From assembly GCA_000961765.1 (NCBI GenBank), contig LADT01000068.1:1-52388 (forward strand): DNA of 52,388 nucleotides. Reading direction: 5' to 3'. The translations under genes were made by a program, and so were the position numbers. How positions within the stretch are numbered: the stretch's first letter is position 1; every line of letters starts with the position of its first letter. The notes beneath the pieces were generated by a model. It had not been told where the DNA came from and did no database searches. It saw nothing but the letters and a program-made list of their open reading frames with translations. Shown piece by piece: positions 42,955 through 51,933 of this stretch. This stretch comes from Clostridiaceae bacterium BRH_c20a (lineage in GTDB: Bacteria > Bacillota > Peptococcia > Peptococcales > BICA1-8).

Positions 42955-43581
42955 ATGACACATACTTTACATAGGGTAGGTACATTAGAGGAACTCAAGA
43001 AGGATTATATTATTTTTATTATGGCTGAACGAGGTTATAACTTAGAAGGCTCCAAAGAAAAATACCAGGAGTTTGTAATAAAAGCCCACGAATTAGGAGC
43101 TATTAAAATTGGAGATGCTTTGCATGGTAATATTCTCTCACAAAAAGGGTTGGATAATCTTTTGAAGAATATTACAGATCAGGCTGCACCATTACATGCA
43201 ATATTTAATGATGAGGAAAAATTGAAGGAAATGCTCAAATGGCTTAAGGAAAGAGATCTAGGCATCTCAGCTGTGATTTCTGGCTTAGCAGACCATGTTC
43301 ACAGATGCTGTCAGGAAGTAGGTATTAGTCGGCATACTGTTGAACATTCCCTAGGACGCTGGGGAAGAGTAGAGAGACTTCCCACCGAAGAAGTCCTAAA
43401 GGTTAATACTATGTGCGGTCATCAAATGGTGACAGTAGGTATGATTAAAAAAGCTGTTGAAGATATCAAATCGGGCCGCATTACACCGGAAAAGGCTGCT
43501 GATGAATTATATGTAAGCTGTGCTTGTGGTGTATTTAATACTGAAAGGGCGGCAAAAATTCTCAAGAGTATGGCAGAATAA
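42955..43581 (+). CDS. Cys/His-rich protein of unknown function
   Basis: 208 residues; ATG 42955 with AAAGGAGG at 42939 inside the preceding gene. His-rich start MTHTLHRVGTLEELKKDYI, central DHVHRCCQEVGISRHTVEHS, then MCGHQMVTVGMIKKAVEDI and CACGVFN. The set of Cys/His pairs (HRCC, CGH, CAC) suggests a metal or Fe-S site. No signal peptide or membrane helix. Always-alone gene pairs of this kind with a ferredoxin could be a reductase with its electron donor, but this is inference. A weak GC-rich stem follows the stop at 43585-43625. Confidence 0.7.
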   Translation: MTHTLHRVGTLEELKKDYIIFIMAERGYNLEGSKEKYQEFVIKAHELGAIKIGDALHGNILSQKGLDNLLKNITDQAAPLHAIFNDEEKLKEMLKWLKERDLGISAVISGLADHVHRCCQEVGISRHTVEHSLGRWGRVERLPTEEVLKVNTMCGHQMVTVGMIKKAVEDIKSGRITPEKAADELYVSCACGVFNTERAAKILKSMAE

Positions 43582-43747
43582 AAGGAGGGGGAGCTGGCTT
43601 TTTGCCCAGTTTCTCCTTCTTCTATTATAAAAGGGTTATTTTAAAAAAGAATAAGCTTGACGCAAGCCGAGTTTTCTTTATAAAATTAAATAATAAGAAC
43701 ATATTGTAGCTTAGTTATCTTAAAAATTGACTGATGGGTGTGAATAT

Positions 43748-44533
43748 ATGAAATTTTGTTCTCTGGCTAGCGGCAGCAGTGGTAATTGCTATTACCTAGG
43801 TACGGAAAAGGCCAATATTTTAATAGATGCAGGTATAAGCGGTAAAAGGGTTTGCAATGATCTAGAGGATAAGATGGGTCTAAATGGTGTTGATCTGGAT
43901 GGTATTTTCATCACCCATGAACATATAGATCATATTCAGAGTGTAGGGGTTTTAGCGCGTAAATTTAAAACTCCCCTTTATGCCACTAGTGGGACCTGGG
44001 CGGGGATGCAGAATAAAATAGGCAATGTTGACCAAGATCTCTGCCACGTATTACCTGAAACAGGCTCAATAGAAATTAATGATGTAAATATTGAGTGGTT
44101 TCCCATTTCTCATGATGCCAATGAACCGGTAGGATATTTAGTAGAAAATGATAATAAAAGGATTGGTATAGCCACTGATACGGGTATGATAAACAAAGGG
44201 ATGGCAAAGGCTTTATTTGATGTGAACTTATTAATATTAGAAGCTAACCATGATGAAAAGATGCTTTTTAACGGCAAGTACCCTGCTTATCTAAAAAAAA
44301 GAATTCAAAGCTCCCATGGGCATCTATCTAATATTGCTGCCGGACAGGCCTTATTAGACTTAGCGGGTGATAAAACTAAAACTGTTTTTTTAGCCCATTT
44401 AAGCCAAGAAAATAATTTACCAAGTTTAGCTTTGCGAACTGTAGGGGATATATTAAGTGAGAATAAAATTCCTTATTCTTTTGATATAGAAGTAGCTCCA
44501 CGGTCACAAGCTACTTCTTGTATTAAGCTTTAG
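43748..44533 (+). CDS. walJ: Metallo-beta-lactamase-fold nuclease WalJ (YycJ)
   Basis: 261 residues from ATG 43748; a start at 43727 in the same frame lacks the conserved N-terminus MKFCSLASGSSGNCYYLG. Metal site H57-E-H59-I-D61-H62 in FITHEHIDHIQSVG, further ligands in FPISHDANEPVGY and IATDTGMI, and SSHGHLSN / FLAHLSQENN. The YycJ family shows 5'-3' exonuclease activity and is linked to wall or DNA-repair coordination in Firmicutes. In most genomes it follows walRKHI, which are not in this window; htrA and rlmH follow as usual. Confidence 0.93.
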   Translation: MKFCSLASGSSGNCYYLGTEKANILIDAGISGKRVCNDLEDKMGLNGVDLDGIFITHEHIDHIQSVGVLARKFKTPLYATSGTWAGMQNKIGNVDQDLCHVLPETGSIEINDVNIEWFPISHDANEPVGYLVENDNKRIGIATDTGMINKGMAKALFDVNLLILEANHDEKMLFNGKYPAYLKKRIQSSHGHLSNIAAGQALLDLAGDKTKTVFLAHLSQENNLPSLALRTVGDILSENKIPYSFDIEVAPRSQATSCIKL

Positions 44534-44608
44534 TATTGTTTAAATAAAATAAGTACATATTAAAAGATCTAAATTAACTACCTGTTATTTTTGATGGGAG
44601 GTATGATG

Positions 44609-45739
44609 ATGAGTTACTTTGATTATGAAGAGTATGGAAGAAGGCCTAGTAAGCTTAGCTACTTTCTCGTGGCTTTAGTTGCTTCCATAATTGGGGGAAT
44701 TGTTGCCTTAACCCTTGCCCCAACACTACTAGGAACCAATAATTTTTTAGGTATTAATCCACCTGGTTTAAATCAGCCTAAGCTGCCCGAGATTACTGGG
44801 GGAAGTCTTGATGTTTCCCCGGTGGTTACAATTGCTGAGCAGGTTGGTCCTACAGTAGTAGGTGTCAGTAACCGAGGAAGAGTTCAGGATTTTTTTGGCG
44901 GAACAAGTGTTGAAGAAAGGGGCAGCGGCTCCGGGGTAATAATCGATGATAGAGGCTATATTGTTACTAACTTTCATGTAATTGAAAAGGCCAGCGAAAT
45001 TATTGTAAGTTTGGCTGATGGACGCAAAATAGAAGCTGAGCTAGTAGGCTCTGACCCTCGGACCGATTTGGCTGTATTAAAGGTCAATGCTAAAGACCTT
45101 CCGGTTGCTGTTTTGGGTGATTCAACGAAAATTAAAACCGGTGAACTAGTCGTAGCTATTGGCAATCCTTTAGGCATAGAATTTGCTCGGTCTGTTACTG
45201 TAGGTGTAGTCAGTGCAACTGATAGAACATTAACTATAGGCGATAGGCAGTTTAGTCTAATACAAACCGACGCAGCAATTAACCCCGGCAACAGCGGAGG
45301 TGCTTTAGTAAACAGTCAAGGTCATGTTATTGGGATAAACAGTGCTAAATTGGTTATTTCCGGCGTAGAAGGCATGGGCTTTGCTATTCCTATTAGTGAT
45401 GCCAAACCCATTATTGACGAGCTTATTACTAAAGGCTATGTATCTAGACCTTATTTAGGGATAGCAGGGACAGTAGTTGATGAAATAACAGCAAAACGAA
45501 TGGGTGTGCCTGAAGGTATAGTGGTAAGGCAGCTAGTTGCCGCAGGTCCGGCCCACAAGGCAGGGTTAAAGGAAATGGATATTATAACTGCAGTTGATGG
45601 CAAAACAGTAAAAGATTTTAATGACTTAACAAATATCCTAGAGAAGCACAAGCCTGGTGACCAGATAAGTGTAGCTATTGACCGAGAAGGTGAAAAACTG
45701 GAGATTCCATTGACTTTGGGTGAAATGCCGAGAGATTAA
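44609..45739 (+). CDS. htrA: HtrA-like serine protease (S1C) with PDZ domain
   Basis: 376 residues from ATG 44609, the third of three ATGs, with GGGAGGT at 44596 placing it best. Cytoplasmic tail, one membrane helix (~16-36), trypsin-like domain with catalytic H123 (VTNFHVIE), D153 (DPRTDLAVLKV) and S229 (NPGNSGGAL), then a PDZ domain (~275-370) with GLKEMDIITAVDGKTVKDFNDL. Surface quality control of misfolded proteins is the known family role. Confidence 0.95.
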   Translation: MSYFDYEEYGRRPSKLSYFLVALVASIIGGIVALTLAPTLLGTNNFLGINPPGLNQPKLPEITGGSLDVSPVVTIAEQVGPTVVGVSNRGRVQDFFGGTSVEERGSGSGVIIDDRGYIVTNFHVIEKASEIIVSLADGRKIEAELVGSDPRTDLAVLKVNAKDLPVAVLGDSTKIKTGELVVAIGNPLGIEFARSVTVGVVSATDRTLTIGDRQFSLIQTDAAINPGNSGGALVNSQGHVIGINSAKLVISGVEGMGFAIPISDAKPIIDELITKGYVSRPYLGIAGTVVDEITAKRMGVPEGIVVRQLVAAGPAHKAGLKEMDIITAVDGKTVKDFNDLTNILEKHKPGDQISVAIDREGEKLEIPLTLGEMPRD

Positions 45740-45786
45740 CTTCTGGTTAAGCTTAAGGGTGAGATGGGCTTCTAGGTTAAGATTGA

Positions 45787-46021
45787 GCGTCTGACATATA
45801 CTTAAGGGTTGAAATTGCTAGTCCGACAATACTTCTGGGTGAACATTACGCGTCTGACACGGGCATTTACGAAAAATAGAATGTTTTGTTGTAAGGTTTG
45901 CGTCTGGTACAATGATTGTGTCAGACGCAATATTTTTACCCAAAAGGACTGTCAGACCCTATAGGCTTACTTTTTAGTAACTGTCAGACGCAAGAGAAGG
46001 ACCAATAAGTACATCAGACGC
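45787..46021. repeat. Array of GCGTCTGAC words in both orientations
   Basis: GCGTCTGAC at 45787 and 45850, GCGTCTGG at 45900; inverted GTCAGACGC at 45920 and 45983, GTCAGACC at 45951 and ATCAGACGC at 46013. The core TTGCGTCTG...CAGACGCAA (45898-45930) is a 9-bp hairpin with an inner ACA/TGT extension. AATACTTCTGGGT (45827) also occurs at 4380 downstream of rplI. No gene in 45740-46058. Confidence 0.75.
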
Positions 46022-46058
46022 AATAAGTAACCCAATAGGCAAAGAAAAGGAGAAAATC

Positions 46059-46538
46059 ATGAATATTAAGGTGTTAACGGTAGGTAAACTGAAAGAAAAA
46101 TATTTAAAAGATGGGATAAATGAATATCTCAAAAGGCTCCAGTCCTATGCCAAAATGGAGATCATTGAGGTTGCTGATGAAAAAGAGCCTGCTAATGCAT
46201 CACCGGCTGACGAAGAGACAGTGAGGGAAAAAGAAGCAGAGCGTATTCTAAAATATCTGAAGCCTGATACATATCTTATTGTATTGGCGATAGATGGACT
46301 GCAGCTTTCTTCCGGGGAGCTGGCACAAAAGCTTGAAGGATTAGCCCTGGCAGGGAAAAGTGACATAACAATGGTCATCGGCGGCTCATTAGGCTTAAGC
46401 AGAAGTATATTACACAAAGCGGATTTTAAGCTGTCCTTCTCTAAAATGACCTTCCCCCACCAGCTAATGCGGCTAATTTTAATGGAGCAGATTTATCGTG
46501 CTTTTAAGATTATTAAGGGTGAACCGTACCACAAGTGA
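46059..46538 (+). CDS. rlmH: 23S rRNA pseudouridine-1915 N3-methyltransferase RlmH
   Basis: 159 residues, full length. SPOUT fold: MNIKVLTVGKLKEKYLKDG start, IVLAIDGLQLSS, MVIGGSLGLSRS (AdoMet knot) and the invariant end MTFPHQLMRLILMEQIYRAF...KGEPYHK. Methylates pseudouridine 1915 in helix 69. ATG 46059 behind AAAGGAG. Conserved neighbour of htrA. Confidence 0.97.
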   Translation: MNIKVLTVGKLKEKYLKDGINEYLKRLQSYAKMEIIEVADEKEPANASPADEETVREKEAERILKYLKPDTYLIVLAIDGLQLSSGELAQKLEGLALAGKSDITMVIGGSLGLSRSILHKADFKLSFSKMTFPHQLMRLILMEQIYRAFKIIKGEPYHK

Positions 46539-46607
46539 CGGCGGTTTTTTAAGTTGACTTGACTATAACCTCATGCTTTATAATAAAGAGAAGGGAGAGG
46601 TGTTAGC

Positions 46608-47078
46608 TTGAACAATAAGGGAAAATTAATACAAAACTATCAACAAACAATAGTAGGAAGTAAAGAAGAAATATTTCCATTGTTATGCCCCGTTCGTGAG
46701 AAAGAGTGGCTACAGGGCTGGGAATACACTATGGTTTATTCAGAAAGTGGATATGCAGAAAAAGGCTGCATATTTGAGACGGATAACAATTATGGCAGCT
46801 ATCGCTGGATAATAACAAAGCATGATAGTAATAATTTTGAAATACAATTTGTTAAGACTATGAAGGACGATATTATCGTTATAATAGATATTGATTTAGA
46901 AGAAAAAAGTGAAAAAATAACCTTCTGTAATATTCAATATACTTTCATACCTTTGTGTGATGAGGCAGTAGAGGATATGTATAAAGAAAATACAGAAGAG
47001 AATTTTAATATACATATGAAAATATGGGAAGATTCATTGAATTATTACCTGAAGTTCGGTGAAAAGTTAATGTATTAA
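46608..47078 (+). CDS. SRPBCC (START-like) family protein
   Basis: 156 residues, TTG 46608 after GGGAGAGGTG. Pattern of a short N-terminal strand, helix IVGSKEEIFPLLCPVREKEWLQGWEY, a series of beta strands and a long C-terminal helix ENFNIHMKIWEDSLNYYLKFG, which is the SRPBCC ligand-binding fold. No catalytic residues can be named. TTGACT near 46553 and TATAAT at 46577 make a possible promoter, though the 19-base spacer is long. Followed by an inverted repeat CTAGTATTGAGT/ACTCAATATTAG at 47092. Confidence 0.7.
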   Translation: MNNKGKLIQNYQQTIVGSKEEIFPLLCPVREKEWLQGWEYTMVYSESGYAEKGCIFETDNNYGSYRWIITKHDSNNFEIQFVKTMKDDIIVIIDIDLEEKSEKITFCNIQYTFIPLCDEAVEDMYKENTEENFNIHMKIWEDSLNYYLKFGEKLMY

Positions 47079-47281
47079 TCCTATGGTAACTAGTATTGAG
47101 TCTTGGGTACCTAACTCAATATTAGAAGTTTCCTCTTTGGTAGAACATTTATTACTTATAACAACGAGAATAAGGGATTAATGGGTTATCAATTTTAGAT
47201 TTGTGAGGAAGTAGGAATGGTATTAGAAAGGGTGCGGTCTAAATAAAAGAAAAAATACATTTAAAGCAATTTATTCTTCCC

Positions 47282-48205
47282 TTGACCTTTTTTATTATTT
47301 TTCTCGGTATCGCTGTTTGGACCTGGCTTTCTACAGGATATATTTTTTATTTATTTAATTTTATGTATATTGGAATTTCTATTTGTGTGGCCATGATACT
47401 GGACATATTATTACCTAGAAAACATAAGCCCTGGGGGAGGAGAATTTCACAAATCCTGATAGGTTGTTATATGCTTGTTTTCTTGGGTTTCTTTGGTAGG
47501 GAGAACATGCAAATAGAAGGTTTTTTTATGTTCGTATTTCTGGGGATTTTTGCTGCTGCTACAATGCATTACGTAATAGCAAAGATTATTGGACCACTAG
47601 TATTCGGTCGTGCCTGGTGCGGTTATGCATGTTGGACAGCAATGGTTTTAGACCTGTTACCTTTTAAAGTATGCAGTCGCGGGAGATATAGATACTTTGG
47701 AATTATTAGATATGTTCATTTTGCCCTCTCCTTGGGGCTGATACTGATTATCTGGTTTGTATTAGAGCGTCGACCAGTTTATCAGTCAACTGAGGAGCTT
47801 TATTGGTTGCTAGCAGGCAATCTAATCTATTATATTATCGGCATTGGGTTAGCCTTTAAACTTCAGGATAATAGAGCTTTCTGTAAGTATGTCTGCCCTA
47901 TCCCAACGCTGCAGAAGATTGGGGCTAAGTTCTCTTTAATGAAGATAAGAATTAATAAAGATAAATGTAATGATTGTGGAATCTGTGAGAAAGTTTGCCC
48001 CATGAATGTAAAGCTTCTGCAGTATAAAGGCCTTAATAAGAGGATTCTATCTACCGAGTGTATAATTTGTAGTACCTGTGTTAATACTTGCCCTAAAAGT
48101 GCTATCAGTGTAAATTTTGGCTTGGATGCAGGGCTTATTGATTTTTTGAACTTTGCGGAAGATGGCTCGAACATCAAATCTAGACAAAAGAACCACACGG
48201 TCTAA
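47282..48205 (+). CDS. NapH-like membrane [4Fe-4S] protein
   Basis: 307 residues from TTG 47282. About five to six membrane helices; WCGYACWTA between helices and CKYVCPIP after the last helix are typical of NapH/YccM/CcoG-type quinol-interacting proteins. Two [4Fe-4S] motifs follow: CNDCGICEKVCPMNV and CIICSTCVNTCP. It probably moves electrons across the membrane to an unknown acceptor. The frame stays open upstream to 47243 with KEKIHLKQFILP, and AAGGGTG at 47227 would fit an ATA start there, so the real N-terminus may be 13 residues longer. Confidence 0.85.
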   Translation: MTFFIIFLGIAVWTWLSTGYIFYLFNFMYIGISICVAMILDILLPRKHKPWGRRISQILIGCYMLVFLGFFGRENMQIEGFFMFVFLGIFAAATMHYVIAKIIGPLVFGRAWCGYACWTAMVLDLLPFKVCSRGRYRYFGIIRYVHFALSLGLILIIWFVLERRPVYQSTEELYWLLAGNLIYYIIGIGLAFKLQDNRAFCKYVCPIPTLQKIGAKFSLMKIRINKDKCNDCGICEKVCPMNVKLLQYKGLNKRILSTECIICSTCVNTCPKSAISVNFGLDAGLIDFLNFAEDGSNIKSRQKNHTV

Positions 48206-48222
48206 ATGTGTGGTTCTTTTAA
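48188..48222 (+). terminator. Terminator overlapping the NapH-like stop
   Basis: AAGAACCACAC/GTGTGGTTCTT (11 bp) plus TTT. Confidence 0.92.
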
Positions 48223-48300
48223 TTGGACGGGTTTCCATAATTTGTCCATTAACTGTAGGTATTTTAGTGATATATTAATAAGGGAGGGGGAGTTATTAGT

Positions 48301-48891
48301 ATGAACAAAACAATAAAAGGTTTTATTATGGGTCTGTTGGTAGGAGTTTTCTTTATGGTCTCTACTGCTTCATTAGCGGGTTCGATTAAAGATTATGTTT
48401 TAGTTAAATCTGAATATCCTATCTATGTAAACAAAAATTTATATGAATCCATGGATAGACCTATTCTAAATTATGAAGGACATACTTATGTGCCATTAAG
48501 AGCTATAGGAGAGCTTCTTGGTGCTGGGATTAAATGGGATGAAAAGGTAAGGCAAGTAGAAATCACTTACGGAGAACAGTCTTTAGAGAATCAAGCATTT
48601 CGAAATATAGAAGTTAGTGGTACTCAAGGCAACTATACTATTACGGGGGAAGCCCGTGTATACGAAGCCACTTTTAATTATGAGATATCTGATGGACATG
48701 TCGTTTTTTTCCAAGGATTTAAAACTACCAGTGCTGGAGCACCGGATTGGGGAACATTTACCCTTGAGTTTAATATTCCTAAAGGGGATCTACCAGTAAA
48801 CGGTACGCTAGTACTTTCCTTATTCGAAGAAAGCGCAGATGACGGTTCAATAATTAATGAACTGCCAATAGTCTTGGAAATCTTTCCTTAA
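48301..48891 (+). CDS. Secreted protein with stalk domain and Gmad2 domain
   Basis: 196 residues, ATG 48301 behind GGGAGGGGGAG. Signal peptide (~8-27, ending STASLAGS). Copper-amine-oxidase-N-like stalk (~35-92) with YPIYVNKN, HTYVPLRAIGELLGAGIKWDE. Then a Gmad2 domain (~100-196): ITGEARVYEATFNYEISDG, FKTTSAGAPDWGTFTLEF, LFEESADDGSIINELPIVLE. Gmad2 occurs in spore germination proteins such as GerM-like factors. Cell-surface or spore-envelope role is inferred. Confidence 0.85.
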   Translation: MNKTIKGFIMGLLVGVFFMVSTASLAGSIKDYVLVKSEYPIYVNKNLYESMDRPILNYEGHTYVPLRAIGELLGAGIKWDEKVRQVEITYGEQSLENQAFRNIEVSGTQGNYTITGEARVYEATFNYEISDGHVVFFQGFKTTSAGAPDWGTFTLEFNIPKGDLPVNGTLVLSLFEESADDGSIINELPIVLEIFP

Positions 48892-48971
48892 GGTCAATGA
48901 TATAATAATAGTGATTAACCCTAGTCATAGAAGGACTATACCTGTAAGTTTATGATCACTGCTTATGGATC

Positions 48972-49014
48972 AAAGATCCGCCTTTATTATAATAAATAAG
49001 GGTGGATCTTTTTG
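48972..49014 (+). terminator. Terminator
   Basis: AGATCCGCC (48974) pairs with GGTGGATCT (49001-49009), one G-T pair, then T-rich. The rest of the gap to 49211 is AT-rich with no recognised RNA. Confidence 0.8.
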
Positions 49015-49211
49015 TAAGGCATACTGGGTATTATATAGTGGGATTAGGAGCAACAAAACTGGCGATATCGGAGGAATATGTATATTTTTGTCGAATTATT
49101 ATATAAAACTACGTAAAATTAAGAAAGTTTGCATTAAATAGCAGATCCTAATGATTTTATCCAGCCCATTTGTTTACATAGAGACATCTCCCAAATTTCA
49201 GGAGGATAATA

Positions 49212-51839
49212 ATGAAAAAGTTTAAGATAAGTATTACCCTTCTTATAGTTGTTACTCTAATATTCGGTCTTGGAGGCATTTCTTTAGTCACCTACAATGA
49301 AACAAGAAAGCTTTTAACTGCTCATCTAGAAGAGTCAATTTCTTCCTTAGCTTTGTCGTCCAGTTCAGAAGTTGGTCAGTGGCTAGTTACTCGTAAGAGT
49401 GAAGTAGAGCTAATGGCCGATATACCTTTAATTCAATCCGAAGATATTTACGATTATGACATTATCACATATCTTAATAAAGAAACTCACAGAAATAGGG
49501 TGTACGAGCAGTTTTTTATTGCTAATAGTGAGGGAGATTATGTTTTGAACTCCGGCAGTATCGGAAGCGTTGCAGATCGAGAGTATTTTAAAGCAGTAAT
49601 GGCTACCGGTAATACGACCATATCCGATCCGCTGATATCAAGAGGAAGTGGAAACCAAATTATTGTAGTGGCAGCTCCTATTAAAAAGGATGGTCGGGTG
49701 GTTGGTTTACTTGGTGGTAATGTTAATATTAAAGAGCTCAATCAGAAAGTAACAGAGACCCAAATTGGGGATAACGGCTACGCTTTTATGGTTCAGGAGG
49801 ATGGGCTGATTATTTCCCACCCGGATCAGGCTTTATTAATGAAATACAATTCCTTTGAGGAAAAGGATTCGCCACAAGATTTAAAAAATGCTACAGAAAA
49901 AATGATCAACGGGGAGACGGGGTTCTCGAAGTACCTTTTTCAGGGTGAGGATAAATATATGGCATTTGCGCCTGTACCAGGTGTTAAATGGTCCATGGGA
50001 TTTACTGTTCCGGTATCTTATATTACTAATCAGCTCCATTTCTTACCGATATTTTTTATTTTAATTACTGTCTTTTTTGGCGTTATAATGGCCCTTTTAT
50101 TTAGGCGATGGCTGGGTGTTCCCCTCATACGGCTGGCAAAAATAACTACTGAAGTTACTGATAAATTAGAAGACGACAACGAGCATAATTTGATTGAAAG
50201 TCCAGTGTTGGAGGTTGAATCTTTAACCGGAAACTTCCGAAGCATGGTGGTTGCACTGAGAACAAATTTCCAACAACTCAAGTTTGTGAATGCTAACCTA
50301 GAGGCGGAGATAGAAGAAAGAATAGCCATTCAGGCAAACCTTAGTAGAAGCTATGAAGAGCTTGGAATGACAGAGGAAAAATTGCGGCATAACTACGAAA
50401 AACTTAAGGTAAATGAAAAAGCTTTACAAGAATCCGAGTCCAGATTTAGGCTGATGTTAGAAAACGTACAGCTGCTCACTATGATGATTGATAAAGATAA
50501 CCGTATTAAGTTTTGTAATGACTTTATGCTGGAATTAACCGGGTTTCAAAGGGATGAAGTAATCGGGCAGGATTTTTTTGATATATTTGTTCCTCCTAAA
50601 ATACGAAATGAAAATAGAAACAGGTTAAACAAGCTACTAGAAAGTGGAGAGCTTTGGTTTCCTCTGACCAACCATATTCAAACAAAGAACGGAGAAAGTC
50701 ACTTAGATAATTGGAATAATACCTTGTTATTTGACCAGTCAGGTAATGTCATTGGCTTTGCTTGTATTGGAGAAAATATAACTGAAAGAAAAAAAATGGA
50801 GGAAAAGTTAATATTTCAAAGCTTGCACGATTCACTAACCGGCTTATTTAATCGTACTTATTTCGAAGAAAGATTGCGCCATATAGAAGAACATCCCTTA
50901 GAACAGGTAGGTATTATAGTGTGTGATGTTGACGGCTTAAAATTTGTCAACGATACCCTAGGACATAGTATGGGAGATAAATTGCTTAAACTTGCGTCAA
51001 GTATAATTAAAAAATGCTTCCGAAAAGAAGATGCAGTTTGTAGAATTGGAGGCGATGAGTTTGCAGTAATTCTGCCAAATGCTAATATTGTGGCGGTGGA
51101 ACAGTTATGCCGTAAAATTAAAAAAGCCGTTGAAGATTATAACCTTAAGAACTCGGAGCTCCTTTTGAGCCTTTCCGTGGGGTTTGCTGTAGATGACACA
51201 AGAAAAAGGACTATTAATGACATATTTAAAGAAGCGGATAATAACATGTACAGGGAAAAACTGCATCGCAGCAAAAGTACGCGCAGTGCATTAGTACATG
51301 CCTTAATGAAGGCATTGGAAGCGAGAGATTTTATTACAGAGGGTCATGCAGATCGTCTCCAAAACCTGGTGGCTGCTATGGGAAAATCAATTGGAATATC
51401 AGATAGAGCACTTGTGGACCTACGGTTACTAGCTCAATTTCACGATATTGGCAAAGTAGGTATTCCTGACCGAATACTTTTTAAACCAGTGGCACTTACC
51501 CGCGAGGAGTTTACCGAGATGCAGCGGCACTGTGAGATTGGTCATCGAATTGCACAATCCGCTCCAGACTTAATACCCATTGCTGACTGGATTCTTAAAC
51601 ATCACGAATGGTGGAATGGTGAAGGGTACCCCCTTGGAATAAAGGGAGAAGATATTCCGATAGAGTGCCGTGTTTTGGCAATTGCCGATGCTTATGATGC
51701 CATGACAAGTGATCGTCCTTACCGAAAGGCAATGGGTCATGGGAAAGCCATTGAAGAATTAAAAAGACAAGCCGGGATCCAATTTGACCCAAAACTGATA
51801 CCCGTATTTATTGATATTTTTAAAAACGCCTATAAATGA
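49212..51839 (+). CDS. Cache-PAS-GGDEF-HD-GYP signalling protein
   Basis: 875 residues. Membrane helix 1 (~5-27), extracellular dCache sensor (~35-270, with QFFIANSEGDYVLNSGSIGSV split motif FFIANSEGDYV and VVAAPIKKDGRVVGLLGGNV), helix 2 (~278-298), a HAMP-like linker with coiled coil (~345-400), PAS (~410-530), GGDEF (~540-690) with RIGGDEF at ~613 and an RKED I-site five residues before, and HD-GYP (~695-865) with HDIGKVGIPD (~744), HHEWWNGEGYP (~800) and ADAYDAMTSDRPYR. Both c-di-GMP-making and -degrading motifs are intact, so the sensor may switch between outputs. Confidence 0.95.
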   Translation: MKKFKISITLLIVVTLIFGLGGISLVTYNETRKLLTAHLEESISSLALSSSSEVGQWLVTRKSEVELMADIPLIQSEDIYDYDIITYLNKETHRNRVYEQFFIANSEGDYVLNSGSIGSVADREYFKAVMATGNTTISDPLISRGSGNQIIVVAAPIKKDGRVVGLLGGNVNIKELNQKVTETQIGDNGYAFMVQEDGLIISHPDQALLMKYNSFEEKDSPQDLKNATEKMINGETGFSKYLFQGEDKYMAFAPVPGVKWSMGFTVPVSYITNQLHFLPIFFILITVFFGVIMALLFRRWLGVPLIRLAKITTEVTDKLEDDNEHNLIESPVLEVESLTGNFRSMVVALRTNFQQLKFVNANLEAEIEERIAIQANLSRSYEELGMTEEKLRHNYEKLKVNEKALQESESRFRLMLENVQLLTMMIDKDNRIKFCNDFMLELTGFQRDEVIGQDFFDIFVPPKIRNENRNRLNKLLESGELWFPLTNHIQTKNGESHLDNWNNTLLFDQSGNVIGFACIGENITERKKMEEKLIFQSLHDSLTGLFNRTYFEERLRHIEEHPLEQVGIIVCDVDGLKFVNDTLGHSMGDKLLKLASSIIKKCFRKEDAVCRIGGDEFAVILPNANIVAVEQLCRKIKKAVEDYNLKNSELLLSLSVGFAVDDTRKRTINDIFKEADNNMYREKLHRSKSTRSALVHALMKALEARDFITEGHADRLQNLVAAMGKSIGISDRALVDLRLLAQFHDIGKVGIPDRILFKPVALTREEFTEMQRHCEIGHRIAQSAPDLIPIADWILKHHEWWNGEGYPLGIKGEDIPIECRVLAIADAYDAMTSDRPYRKAMGHGKAIEELKRQAGIQFDPKLIPVFIDIFKNAYK

Positions 51840-51933
51840 TACGTTTAACCGCACCATTTATAGGCTGGGGTCAGGCTTTTATAATTTGGTAATGTAGTAT
51901 ATAATAAAGAAAAGTTTCTTTATAGGTGATTAT

